Program-made: the position numbers and the translations under genes
Shown: one piece after another, positions 44,759 through 52,625 of the stretch
Numbering within the stretch: position 1 is the first letter of the stretch
Layout of the letters: every line of letters starts with the position of its first letter
Origin: Persicitalea sp038235275
GTDB lineage: Bacteria > Bacteroidota > Bacteroidia > Cytophagales > Spirosomataceae
Length of the DNA stretch: 64,000 nt
Direction of reading: 5' to 3'
Assembly: GCA_038235275.1 (NCBI GenBank)
Contig: JBBSUC010000028.1
Span: 1-64,000, forward strand
The notes under the pieces: model-generated
Seen by the model: only the letters and a program-made list of their open reading frames with translations
What the model was told of the DNA's origin: nothing
The model's database searches: none

Positions 44759-44864
44759 TAACATCAAGATTTAGAGAAAGTAAGTACGCTCTAATGAAGT
44801 AAAATGTTTTGCGGCAACGCACAAAGGTAATCGTATCATTTAGTAACTTCTAAAACTACTACCC

Positions 44865-45035
44865 ATGAAAAATTTTGAAATCAAAGCCAAGGGAACCCTG
44901 ACCCAGTACATCAAGGATAATGCAATCAAGGCAAAGGGTGAGATTAACAATGTTTTGCTTTTAGGATACGATAACGCTTCCTGTTACCGTATCGAAGCAC
45001 CCGAGTTTTCCAAAGGTCTGTCTGTATCGTTGTAA
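44865..45035 (+). CDS. Small peptide (56 aa), possible modified-peptide precursor
   Basis: A 56-residue frame runs from the ATG at 44865 to the TAA at 45033-45035. It has a charged N-terminal half (MKNFEIKAKGTLTQYIKD, then AIKAKGEINN), a hydrophobic centre (NVLLLGYDN) and a single Cys40 in ASCYRIEAP near the C-terminus. No signal peptide is evident. It lies 54 bases before an acyltransferase-like gene, behind its own promoter-like box and palindrome, which makes it look like a real gene. I do not recognise it. A precursor-peptide role is inference from size and context. Confidence 0.6.
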   Translation: MKNFEIKAKGTLTQYIKDNAIKAKGEINNVLLLGYDNASCYRIEAPEFSKGLSVSL

Positions 45036-45089
45036 GTAACCAAAGATGCAAGGTAACTAATTTTTTGTAACAATATCAACTAACTAGTC

Positions 45090-46202
45090 ATGACAAAATC
45101 ACTGACATCCTACCAGCAGGTAGCGCGGGAGTGCATCGCGGCATTCGACCGGGTTGATATGCGGCGCGAGGAGGGATACTGCGTGCGGTCGGGCTTATTT
45201 TCGGCTAACCTCACCAATTTCCTGCCCCAGATGGCGGAAGGTCAACACGAGCAACTCTACACGAACCTGCTTCGTAACCTGTCACTCGAGAAATTCGACC
45301 GAAAGTTAATGCACCTGAGCGATGTCTCGGCTTTGGAAGGCGACCTGTCGCTGATTAATAATCCGAACAAGCCATTTATCTTTTGTACGTTCCACATTGG
45401 GTCGTACCGGCTCATCGCCAACGCACTGCTACGCAAAGGCTACCAATTCTCGACTTTGGTGCGCCAGGAAATTTTTGAGACCCAACGGGCGGAGTTTAAG
45501 GAATACTGTGCTGATATGCATGACACCTTCCAGACGCCCAGCAAAGTCAATATCCTTAACGCCGAAGATCCGCGCGTACTGTTACAGATGACGCGGGAAC
45601 TGAAAGCCGGACGCTCGCTGCTCGTGTACATCGATGGCGACACCGGATCAGGCGAGGACCACAAGACGACCGTCGATTTTCTGAAGCAGAAGATTAAGGT
45701 GCGCAAGGGAATTCCCTACGCCAGCTACCTGTCGGGCGTGCCGATTCTGCCCATCGTGCAGTACCGGAAGGAGAACTTGCAAAACGTGTTGCGCATTGGT
45801 AAACCGATCGCTATCGAGGAAAACGAAGGCCGTGAGGAATTTAGCCAACGTTCCTTACAAGCCATTTACAAGTACTTCGGCGGGTATATCAAAAAATATC
45901 CCGACCAGTGGGAAGGCTGGACGTACATCCATAACGCAATGGTTATTAGGCCCGAAAGCCTTTCGACGACGACGACGACCTATAACCTGAATAAGAAAGC
46001 GACCTATCGTTTCAACCAAAGTCGATACCGCATTTTCGAGTTGGAAAGCAACTATCTGCTCTTTGACCGATCCGCTTACGAGACATTCGAGATTACTGCC
46101 GACATGAAGCAGTACCTCTCGGCCCCGGTGGTAAAGAATCCCATCAAAACCCTGGGAGCCAATATTTTCGGCGAATTGCTCACCCGCAGCATCCTCGTCT
46201 GA
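45090..46202 (+). CDS. LPLAT/HtrB-like acyltransferase family protein
   Basis: The 370-residue protein resembles the lysophospholipid/lipid A acyltransferase superfamily in its middle: KPFIFCTFHIGSYRLIANALL, where H-x4-D/E of HtrB is H-x4-R, then SLLVYIDGDTGSGED and GIPYASYLSGVPILPIVQYR. The C-terminal 80 residues (RYRIFELESNYLLFDRSAYE..., ending ELLTRSILV) recall the PqqD-type recognition fold in rhythm, but this is weak. There is no membrane helix. It follows the 56-aa peptide and ends at a strong terminator, so the two are likely one unit. The catalytic change makes its activity uncertain. Confidence 0.68.
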   Translation: MTKSLTSYQQVARECIAAFDRVDMRREEGYCVRSGLFSANLTNFLPQMAEGQHEQLYTNLLRNLSLEKFDRKLMHLSDVSALEGDLSLINNPNKPFIFCTFHIGSYRLIANALLRKGYQFSTLVRQEIFETQRAEFKEYCADMHDTFQTPSKVNILNAEDPRVLLQMTRELKAGRSLLVYIDGDTGSGEDHKTTVDFLKQKIKVRKGIPYASYLSGVPILPIVQYRKENLQNVLRIGKPIAIEENEGREEFSQRSLQAIYKYFGGYIKKYPDQWEGWTYIHNAMVIRPESLSTTTTTYNLNKKATYRFNQSRYRIFELESNYLLFDRSAYETFEITADMKQYLSAPVVKNPIKTLGANIFGELLTRSILV

Positions 46203-46253
46203 ATTCAAGAACTTGAAGTGATTCAAGAAGTTTTAGTGTGTGTATAGTATGGA

Positions 46254-46282
46254 AAAGCCTCCGCTCTTTGAGTGGGGGCTTT
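46254..46282 (+). terminator. Rho-independent terminator after the acyltransferase-like gene
   Basis: A 12-bp stem (46254-46265 with 46271-46282, including G-T pairs) with a 5-base loop, followed by TTCTTGTTTT. Confidence 0.8.
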
Positions 46283-46288
46283 CTTGTT

Positions 46289-47047
46289 TTATCGAATCAG
46301 CCGCACCGTCGCGCCGTTCAGGGCCAGCGTCCCAACGAGCAGAATCAGGTACGCCCAGCCGATGGGTAGCATCGGTACCAGCCAATGCACCCCAATCAGG
46401 AAGGTAAGAAAGCCGAAGCCTGTCAGTAACAAACCGTACATGATGCGAATGGTGGCGGTGGAACCCTGCTGCGCGTGGGTGAACACGGCCAGGGTTGAAG
46501 TCATGATCGGGAAAGGCGTGAGAATACCGCTCCATTCGGGCCCCAATCGCTCGGCTGCCTGCGTCAGGAGGAGGACAAAGAGCGTGGCGACTAGCATCCT
46601 GAGCGGAATATCGAAGCGTGGCTGACGCGGCGCAGCGTCGGCCTGGCTGGGTTTTGGGAAAAAATACAGAATGGCCGTCAGGGCCAAAAGCGAGATGAGA
46701 ATGCCCCAGGTTAGCGGCGGCGTGTAGTAGTAAGACACAACAGCTACCACGAAAAATGCCCCGTAACTCACCAGCAAAGTTGGTAGCCACGACCAGCGGC
46801 GAGAGAGTGCCGCATAGGAATAGGCAAAACAGAATGTACCTATCGCCCCCATCAACGCGCTCGGAATGGTGTCGGCGGCAAAAGTCGGTCCCAATTCCCA
46901 AGCCATGAAAAACGAAATTGGCCCGGCCACCCACGGAAATCCCCCTATCCAGCCACCAAGCCCTGCGCCCCAGCGCCGCACACAAAGCGTAACGCCCGCG
47001 ATGAGCAACGGCATGAGGGTCATTTTGATGAGGAAAATGTAGTTCAT
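46289..47047 (-). CDS. Polytopic membrane protein of unknown family
   Basis: The 252-residue protein has about eight membrane helices. Two segments look like repeats of each other: GGFPWVAGPISFFMAWELGPTFAAD early and LTPFPIMTSTLAVFTHAQQG late, each a Pro/Gly-rich entry into a helix, which suggests an internal duplication as in small transporters. I cannot name the family. I use the ATG at 47047; longer starts overlap the upstream gene. It begins 29 bases after the stop of the next membrane protein gene, so both are in one transcript. Confidence 0.72.
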   Translation of the reverse strand: MNYIFLIKMTLMPLLIAGVTLCVRRWGAGLGGWIGGFPWVAGPISFFMAWELGPTFAADTIPSALMGAIGTFCFAYSYAALSRRWSWLPTLLVSYGAFFVVAVVSYYYTPPLTWGILISLLALTAILYFFPKPSQADAAPRQPRFDIPLRMLVATLFVLLLTQAAERLGPEWSGILTPFPIMTSTLAVFTHAQQGSTATIRIMYGLLLTGFGFLTFLIGVHWLVPMLPIGWAYLILLVGTLALNGATVRLIR

Positions 47048-47076
47048 AAAAATAGATTTACGTAGATCGTTGACCG

Positions 47077-48927
47077 CTACTTTTGGGCCAGCCGAATGAC
47101 CTTTCCGGTGTAGCGCAAATCCCAATTTTTGTTACTTACTTCACTGGGTGACATTATCCAAACCCCAAATTTGCCCGAAGGCAGTTTGCTGCGAAGCAAA
47201 TCATACCGAAGTTTTGGGCCGTAATAGGTTTTATGTTTCAAAAACTCCTGCCATGAATAGGGCGCTGGCGGGGCTGGTAACGGTAGAACGTAAGAATTCG
47301 ATACCAGCAAAAAAATGGCAGGATGAGCTATTTCTTCGTTTTCTGCGTGGAATTCCAGGTACTCGGCGGGATAGTTGCTCTCGGCGATGCGATAGTTGGC
47401 TCTGACTCCGAAGTTGCCTTTGTAAACCAATGACTTATTCTGGGTTTGGGCGCGAAGTTGGAAAGGCGTGGGTAACTGGTCAGAAGCGTGCAACTTGCTC
47501 AGACCGTCAGCCTCTGTGGCCTCGACCAGCTCTTTCATTCGGGTTGGATGATTCCAGAAGGGGCGGTCGCCAAAGTTCTTACCATCCGTCAGAAAAGTGG
47601 TGTAGTTTTTCCAATAATAACCGTCGAGCAGCAATTCGTCGTGTTGCTGGCGCAAGTGGACAATGGAAGTGAAATAACCCTGAAAATTGAGCACCACAAA
47701 ACCCGTCAAACCCGCCATCAGCAATACGGGCTGTCCGTAGCGCAGCCTACGGGTGAGTATTACCAGCGCGAGGTATACTACGGCCATTAGCACGACGCCG
47801 AAAATCATGTACCGACGCGAGAAAATACTGCCTCCGTACATAAAAAACTGACTGATAGGACGGCTCAGCACAAACATGGCCCCCGTTCCTAAGCCAAATA
47901 ATAAGGCTCCCAACACGAACCAGTAGCTTCGCCTCAGCTTTTGGCTAAGGAAAAAACGCCCCACCCAGCCCAGAAAAACCAGCCCGATGAATAGACCGAT
48001 AAAGACGCAAGTCACCATGTCGGGGTAAAAAGCCTGCTGAGTCGCGTGCGGGATATCAAGGTACAGGGCATTTCCCCAAAAGCCCAACAGCAGCAGGCCG
48101 TTAAAAATGGGATGTTCCCAAGGCTTGACTCCTTCGGCGTTGGGAATGAAATGATAATCGAACAAGAAATAGAAAATCAGGCAACCAATGGTTAATAAGC
48201 TCCAAAAAATTAGGGGGTTGTATTTTTTCTGAAGAAACAGAATGATTGCCCCAATAACCCAGGTGAGCATTCCGGTACCGCTGACGAAGGTGGCAATAAA
48301 TGCAGCAACCGCGCCAATCCACCAACCTACCCGATCCTCTCGCCCCAAGCCGTAAGCCGATAGCAGCGCAAAGAAAATTAGGGGGGTGTTCTGGATGGCG
48401 GCAATGCCCCAGTTGGCGTTTTCGTAGTAGGTAAGGTTGAAAAGCAGGAATGGTATGGGAAGGAAGTAATACCACGATACGCGCTCCTCTCTAAACGTTT
48501 GAAAGAAAAGGTACAGAATTCCGAGCAGGAACAGATTGCCCAGTGTGATGAGTGCTTTGAGGTTAATGGTTCCCGTAAGAAATACGAGCGTCAGCATCAC
48601 CAGCCGCTCGAAGGCAAAGCGATGCTGGTTAACCTGCGCAAAAAGAATTTTGAGGGCCTCGGTGAAGTCTTTCTCCTGGCGAAAATTATGAACTGTTTCC
48701 AGCAGCATATAATCGTCGATGAAAGGAATATTGACGAGGTGAGCGTCAATGATGAGGTAGAAGTAGGAGATTGGCGCAAGCATCAGCCCCAGGCCGAGCA
48801 ACTTCCTGACGGACTCGGTTTTGGGGAAAATAAAAGAAAACCCGAACAGCGACAGTAGTAGTAAAACAAGCCCGAAATATTCGAACAGATGCGGATTTTC
48901 GTAAAAAGCTGACTCATTTCGCGTCAT
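47077..48927 (-). CDS. Large polytopic membrane protein (glycan-related neighbourhood)
   Basis: The 616-residue protein has about 11-12 membrane helices up to residue 440 and then a soluble, strand-rich C-terminal part (ending WDLRYTGKVIRLAQK). An early loop after the second helix reads HLVNIPFIDDYMLLETVHNF, with an acidic pair where GT-C glycosyltransferases carry their catalytic Asp. The layout fits a GT-C-type or O-antigen-related protein, but no family can be named. The ATG at 48927 avoids the promoter region shared with the divergent SGNH gene. Confidence 0.68.
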   Translation of the reverse strand: MTRNESAFYENPHLFEYFGLVLLLLSLFGFSFIFPKTESVRKLLGLGLMLAPISYFYLIIDAHLVNIPFIDDYMLLETVHNFRQEKDFTEALKILFAQVNQHRFAFERLVMLTLVFLTGTINLKALITLGNLFLLGILYLFFQTFREERVSWYYFLPIPFLLFNLTYYENANWGIAAIQNTPLIFFALLSAYGLGREDRVGWWIGAVAAFIATFVSGTGMLTWVIGAIILFLQKKYNPLIFWSLLTIGCLIFYFLFDYHFIPNAEGVKPWEHPIFNGLLLLGFWGNALYLDIPHATQQAFYPDMVTCVFIGLFIGLVFLGWVGRFFLSQKLRRSYWFVLGALLFGLGTGAMFVLSRPISQFFMYGGSIFSRRYMIFGVVLMAVVYLALVILTRRLRYGQPVLLMAGLTGFVVLNFQGYFTSIVHLRQQHDELLLDGYYWKNYTTFLTDGKNFGDRPFWNHPTRMKELVEATEADGLSKLHASDQLPTPFQLRAQTQNKSLVYKGNFGVRANYRIAESNYPAEYLEFHAENEEIAHPAIFLLVSNSYVLPLPAPPAPYSWQEFLKHKTYYGPKLRYDLLRSKLPSGKFGVWIMSPSEVSNKNWDLRYTGKVIRLAQK

Positions 48928-49118
48928 AAAAGCATTGCCGCACTGCGCTGTTCCATGAGGATGACCGGGCGCGTGCTTACTCACACTATTTGCTAAAAGT
49001 CCGCAAGGTAAAAAAACTTTCCCGCGAAGAATCTATATTTTTGCCCCACTTATCGCCTTATGCCCCTTTTCGCTTTTTACCAAATCAATACCTAAAACCG
49101 CTCACGATATTAATAATA

Positions 49119-50306
49119 ATGAATGCAATACGCTTTCTGACTGGCTTACTGTTAGTATGTTTACCGCTTTTCCGTCAAGATTTTTTTGCAGCTCACCGTA
49201 CTATTTTTCCACTCTATTTTTTCTTGTTTCCGATTGGGTTGATTATTATGCTCTGGTCTATTTCCGGTCAGCGGTTGGTTCGTCTAAGCGTATTGTTGGG
49301 CGTCTGTGTCTTTATTGAAGCCTCATTAGTAGGCAGCATTGCCTACATGGCCCATTACCAGCGTTATACCCCACTGCCGGAAAGTTATTATTATTGGATT
49401 CGGGCGGAGTATAGCTTCTTTAAAAGTACTACTAACTTTGATTCGGATTTATCTCGTTACGACTCCTCACTCACCTACCGTTTCCGATCCAACATTACGG
49501 GTAGGTTTTCCAATCCCGAGTTCGATGTGGAAGTCAAGACCAATTCACTGGGCGTACGAGATGACGAAACCAGCCTTCAACATCCGTCCGTTGTCGTTTT
49601 AGGTGATTCTCACGCCATGGGCTGGGGAGTGGAGCAGCCGGACCGATTTTCAGAAGTTCTTGCAAATCGACTCCATGTAAAGGTACTTAACACGGCCATT
49701 ACCTCCTATGGTACGCATCGAGAGACCAAGCTACTTGGTCAGGTTAATTTGGACTCTTGTCAGCTACTCATTATTCAATACTGCGACAATGATTTGGAGG
49801 AGAATAAGGTTAATTTGGTCGAAGCCCAAAATCTTGGAATGAACGAGATTGCGTTTAAGGTGGCGGAAAAACAAAATACGATCAATAAAACCTATTTCCC
49901 GTTCAAAGGCATTTTCCTGGGTCTCCGCTGGCTGATTACAACCGGAATTAAAAGTGCCTCTCAACCCATTCGCAAGGCTACCCGTCCGCAGGTTGTCGAC
50001 CCTGAGGCGACAAAGTTTGAACACGCCGAAGCTTTTTTTCCGTACATGAGTCGGGTACGAGACCAATATAAGGGACCGATTGTTGTCATTGACTTGGGCG
50101 TCTTCAACTACCCCATTGTAAAAGAGTTCCGGGCCTATCAGGCTGTCCATCCTGCCGATGGTATTTATTTTGTTAATGTACACCCTTTGCTAACCCAACA
50201 AGATTACTTTACCATTGATGATCATATAAATACCAAGGGTCATGCCAAAATAGGGGAAGCATTGGCTAACTTCATTCAAAAAAAGAACTGGATAAAGCCA
50301 CTTTGA
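49119..50306 (+). CDS. Membrane-anchored SGNH/GDSL hydrolase-like protein
   Basis: The 395-residue protein has three N-terminal membrane helices and a soluble SGNH-type domain: VVVLGDSHAMGWGVE (block I with the nucleophile Ser), QLLIIQYCDNDLEENK (block III with the Asn-like turn), and DDHINTKGHAKIGEA (block V with D-x-x-H). Such enzymes add or remove O-acetyl groups on surface glycans. It leads a plus-strand operon with two glycosyltransferases, which supports a role in exopolysaccharide decoration. I use the ATG at 49119; a longer start at 48990 would place extra polar residues before the first helix. Confidence 0.83.
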   Translation: MNAIRFLTGLLLVCLPLFRQDFFAAHRTIFPLYFFLFPIGLIIMLWSISGQRLVRLSVLLGVCVFIEASLVGSIAYMAHYQRYTPLPESYYYWIRAEYSFFKSTTNFDSDLSRYDSSLTYRFRSNITGRFSNPEFDVEVKTNSLGVRDDETSLQHPSVVVLGDSHAMGWGVEQPDRFSEVLANRLHVKVLNTAITSYGTHRETKLLGQVNLDSCQLLIIQYCDNDLEENKVNLVEAQNLGMNEIAFKVAEKQNTINKTYFPFKGIFLGLRWLITTGIKSASQPIRKATRPQVVDPEATKFEHAEAFFPYMSRVRDQYKGPIVVIDLGVFNYPIVKEFRAYQAVHPADGIYFVNVHPLLTQQDYFTIDDHINTKGHAKIGEALANFIQKKNWIKPL

Positions 50307-50340
50307 AGCGGCTGCCCCATCTATCGCCCTCCCGCACCAC

Positions 50341-51345
50341 ATGGACGTTTCCATCATCATTATCAATTATCGTACTCCGCAGCTTATCCTGGATTGCCTG
50401 GCGACGATCTGCCAATACACCAGAGGGGTTACGTTTGAGGTTATCGTCGTGGACAACGACGCCGAGCGGGGCGACAAAGCGCAGGTGCTGGATGCATACC
50501 CCGAAGTCAGGTGGATCGACATGGCCTATAATTCCGGGTTTGGCCGCGCCAACAACGCGGGCATGAAAGTAGCGCAGGGGCGCTATTTCCTGATTTTGAA
50601 CGCCGATACGCTGCTCACCGATGATGTTGTCAGTCGTTGCGTCCACCGCATGGACACTCGTCCCGACGTGGCGGCCTGCGGGGCTTTGCAACACTACGCT
50701 GACGGCACACCCATGCCGTTTTACAAAAGTTTTAACGAATTCAGGAAAACATTTTTCATCGTTCCACCCTCGGATTTGCTGCGGCGTCTTCTTGATAAAT
50801 TTCTTCCCGAGCCCCACTACGACGACCCCGATCAGCACGACTGGCTGACCGGCGCATTCGTGCTGGTGGGCCGCGAAGCGGTGGCGGAGGCGGGCGGCTT
50901 CGACGAGGACTTTTTCATGTACGGCGAGGATGTGGAGTGGTCGGGACGGCTGGCGAAGGTTGGAAAATTGTGCTACTTTGAGGATTGCACCTTTATTCAC
51001 CTCGAAAACAATAACCCTTTCCGACGTACCAGCATTTCCTGGATCAACCGATTCAGTACGCAAATGCAGGTGTCGAACCTGCTTTGGGTCAGGAAGCAGT
51101 ACGGGGCGGGCGCGTATTTATTTTCGATCGCTTCCAACCTTTTGATGATTCCGGTTATCGTGGCCTGGAAGATGGCGGTCAACGTGCGCAAGCACGGCAA
51201 CCCCTTCGCCGAACTGCGCACCCAGCGCATTTTCATTAAAAAGAATGGCGTTTTGCTGAATTATTTTTTCAAAACTTTATTCAAAAGAAGACACCTTTAT
51301 AAAATAAAGGAGTCGGAGAACATAGACTTACAACTCATCCCTTGA
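50341..51345 (+). CDS. Family 2 glycosyltransferase (rhamnosyltransferase-like)
   Basis: The 334-residue protein has the GT2 pattern: VSIIIINYRTPQLILDCLATI, ILNADTLL (D-x-D), and GGFDEDFFMYGEDVEWSGRL, the acceptor-side motif typical of WbbL-type rhamnosyltransferases. The C-terminal 60 residues hold an amphipathic membrane-binding stretch. Its stop overlaps the start of the next glycosyltransferase, and it lies 35 bases after the SGNH gene. It probably adds one sugar during assembly of a surface polysaccharide. Confidence 0.9.
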   Translation: MDVSIIIINYRTPQLILDCLATICQYTRGVTFEVIVVDNDAERGDKAQVLDAYPEVRWIDMAYNSGFGRANNAGMKVAQGRYFLILNADTLLTDDVVSRCVHRMDTRPDVAACGALQHYADGTPMPFYKSFNEFRKTFFIVPPSDLLRRLLDKFLPEPHYDDPDQHDWLTGAFVLVGREAVAEAGGFDEDFFMYGEDVEWSGRLAKVGKLCYFEDCTFIHLENNNPFRRTSISWINRFSTQMQVSNLLWVRKQYGAGAYLFSIASNLLMIPVIVAWKMAVNVRKHGNPFAELRTQRIFIKKNGVLLNYFFKTLFKRRHLYKIKESENIDLQLIP

Positions 51346-52484
51346 AAAAACGCATTAAGATCCTTTTTTTTACGCCTTACGCCTCCCGCACCGGTTCCGA
51401 AATGATGTTGCTGTATATGCTCCGCCACCTCGACCGCGAGAAGTATGAAGCTGGACTGGTCAGCTTCGCCGACGGCGAATTACTCAAAGAAGTACCCGCC
51501 GATATTCCGGTGTTCATCGGGCCGGGCCAGTACACCCTGACTCAAAAACTTTCCTTTCACCTAGGTATCCATCCTATGGAGCGGTTTCTAAGCAAGCTAT
51601 CCCGCCAGTTCAACGCCGATTTATGGTACGTTAATACCGTCATGCTAGGCAATGTGGTGCGGACTGCCCGGGAACTTTCCATACCAGTCATCAGCCACAT
51701 TCACGAACTATCGCACATGTTAGCTTTTGTGGGCCGCCAGGATTACGAAGGTATCATCCAGGATTCCAATCTGTTGGTTGGTTGTTCCGAGGTAGTCTGC
51801 GAAAACCTACGGACGTCGGGTGGGGCCAACGTTCGGAAACTACTTTCATTTATAGATTTGGACGAGATTGATCCGGCGCCGACGCGCGTCAAGCAACTTC
51901 GCCGCGAATGGGGCGTCCAGCCCGGCGACTCGGTCTGGACCATGTCCGGCACCACCTCCGAGCGCAAGGGCTTCGACCTGTTGCCTGACCTGGCGGCGGC
52001 TCTCGATGATCCGACCGTACACTTGGTTTGGGTGGGCAAAGCCTTGCCCGATGGTCTGGTGTATCTGACGGAAAAGCGATGTGAGCGGAGCAAAACCACT
52101 AAAATTCATCTGGTAGGCCCCAAGAAGGAGGATTATTACAACCACCTGGCTGCCGCCGACGGATTCATGATGACCTCCCGACAGGAACCCCTCGGGCTGG
52201 TGATGGTGGAGGCGGCTTGGCTCGGAAAACCCATCGTCGCCTTTGATTCTGGCGGTCCGAGCGAGTTCGTTGTGGACAATATAGGCACGGTGATCGCCAA
52301 TTTGGACATTGCGAAATTTGCCAAAGCCATGCAATATTGGCGGCAAAGCTCTGCCAAGTTCGACGCTACCCTCGCCAAAGAGAGGGCTGCCGAATTCGGT
52401 TCACAAGCGGGGATGCGTCGGTGGGAGACGATTGTTGGCGATTTCGCCGCCAGTCTGGTGCCTTCTCCCCAAGTTCTGCCTTGA
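51342..52484 (+). CDS. Family 4 glycosyltransferase
   Basis: The 380-residue protein is a GT-B fold GT4 enzyme: KILFFTPYASRTGSEMMLLYML at the N-terminus (Gly-rich acceptor loop), TSERKGFDLLPDLAAAL and HLVGPKKEDYYNHLAAADGFMMTSRQEPLGLVMVEA, with the E-x7-E donor-site motif. It starts at TTG (51342), which overlaps the TGA stop of the previous gene (51343-51345); no ATG precedes the essential N-terminal motif, so TTG is the only sensible start. It should add a sugar from a nucleotide donor in the same pathway. Confidence 0.92.
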   Translation: MKKRIKILFFTPYASRTGSEMMLLYMLRHLDREKYEAGLVSFADGELLKEVPADIPVFIGPGQYTLTQKLSFHLGIHPMERFLSKLSRQFNADLWYVNTVMLGNVVRTARELSIPVISHIHELSHMLAFVGRQDYEGIIQDSNLLVGCSEVVCENLRTSGGANVRKLLSFIDLDEIDPAPTRVKQLRREWGVQPGDSVWTMSGTTSERKGFDLLPDLAAALDDPTVHLVWVGKALPDGLVYLTEKRCERSKTTKIHLVGPKKEDYYNHLAAADGFMMTSRQEPLGLVMVEAAWLGKPIVAFDSGGPSEFVVDNIGTVIANLDIAKFAKAMQYWRQSSAKFDATLAKERAAEFGSQAGMRRWETIVGDFAASLVPSPQVLP

Positions 52485-52625
52485 CATCAGGCAGAAATAT
52501 TCACTTTTTGCGTTCTTGCACCTTAAAAAAAAGCTTCGGTTCGTTGTATCACCGGACTGGCTGCCTGCGTTTCGGGTATTTCTGTAAAAGGTGCGGGCTG
52601 ATGGATTTTTTATTGAGAAAAAATA

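Noticed and set aside
46233..46985. Alternative minus-strand frame over the small membrane protein
   Set aside because: The other frame (46289-47047) gives a clean run of membrane helices; this one gives Arg/His/Cys-rich text typical of a shifted frame.
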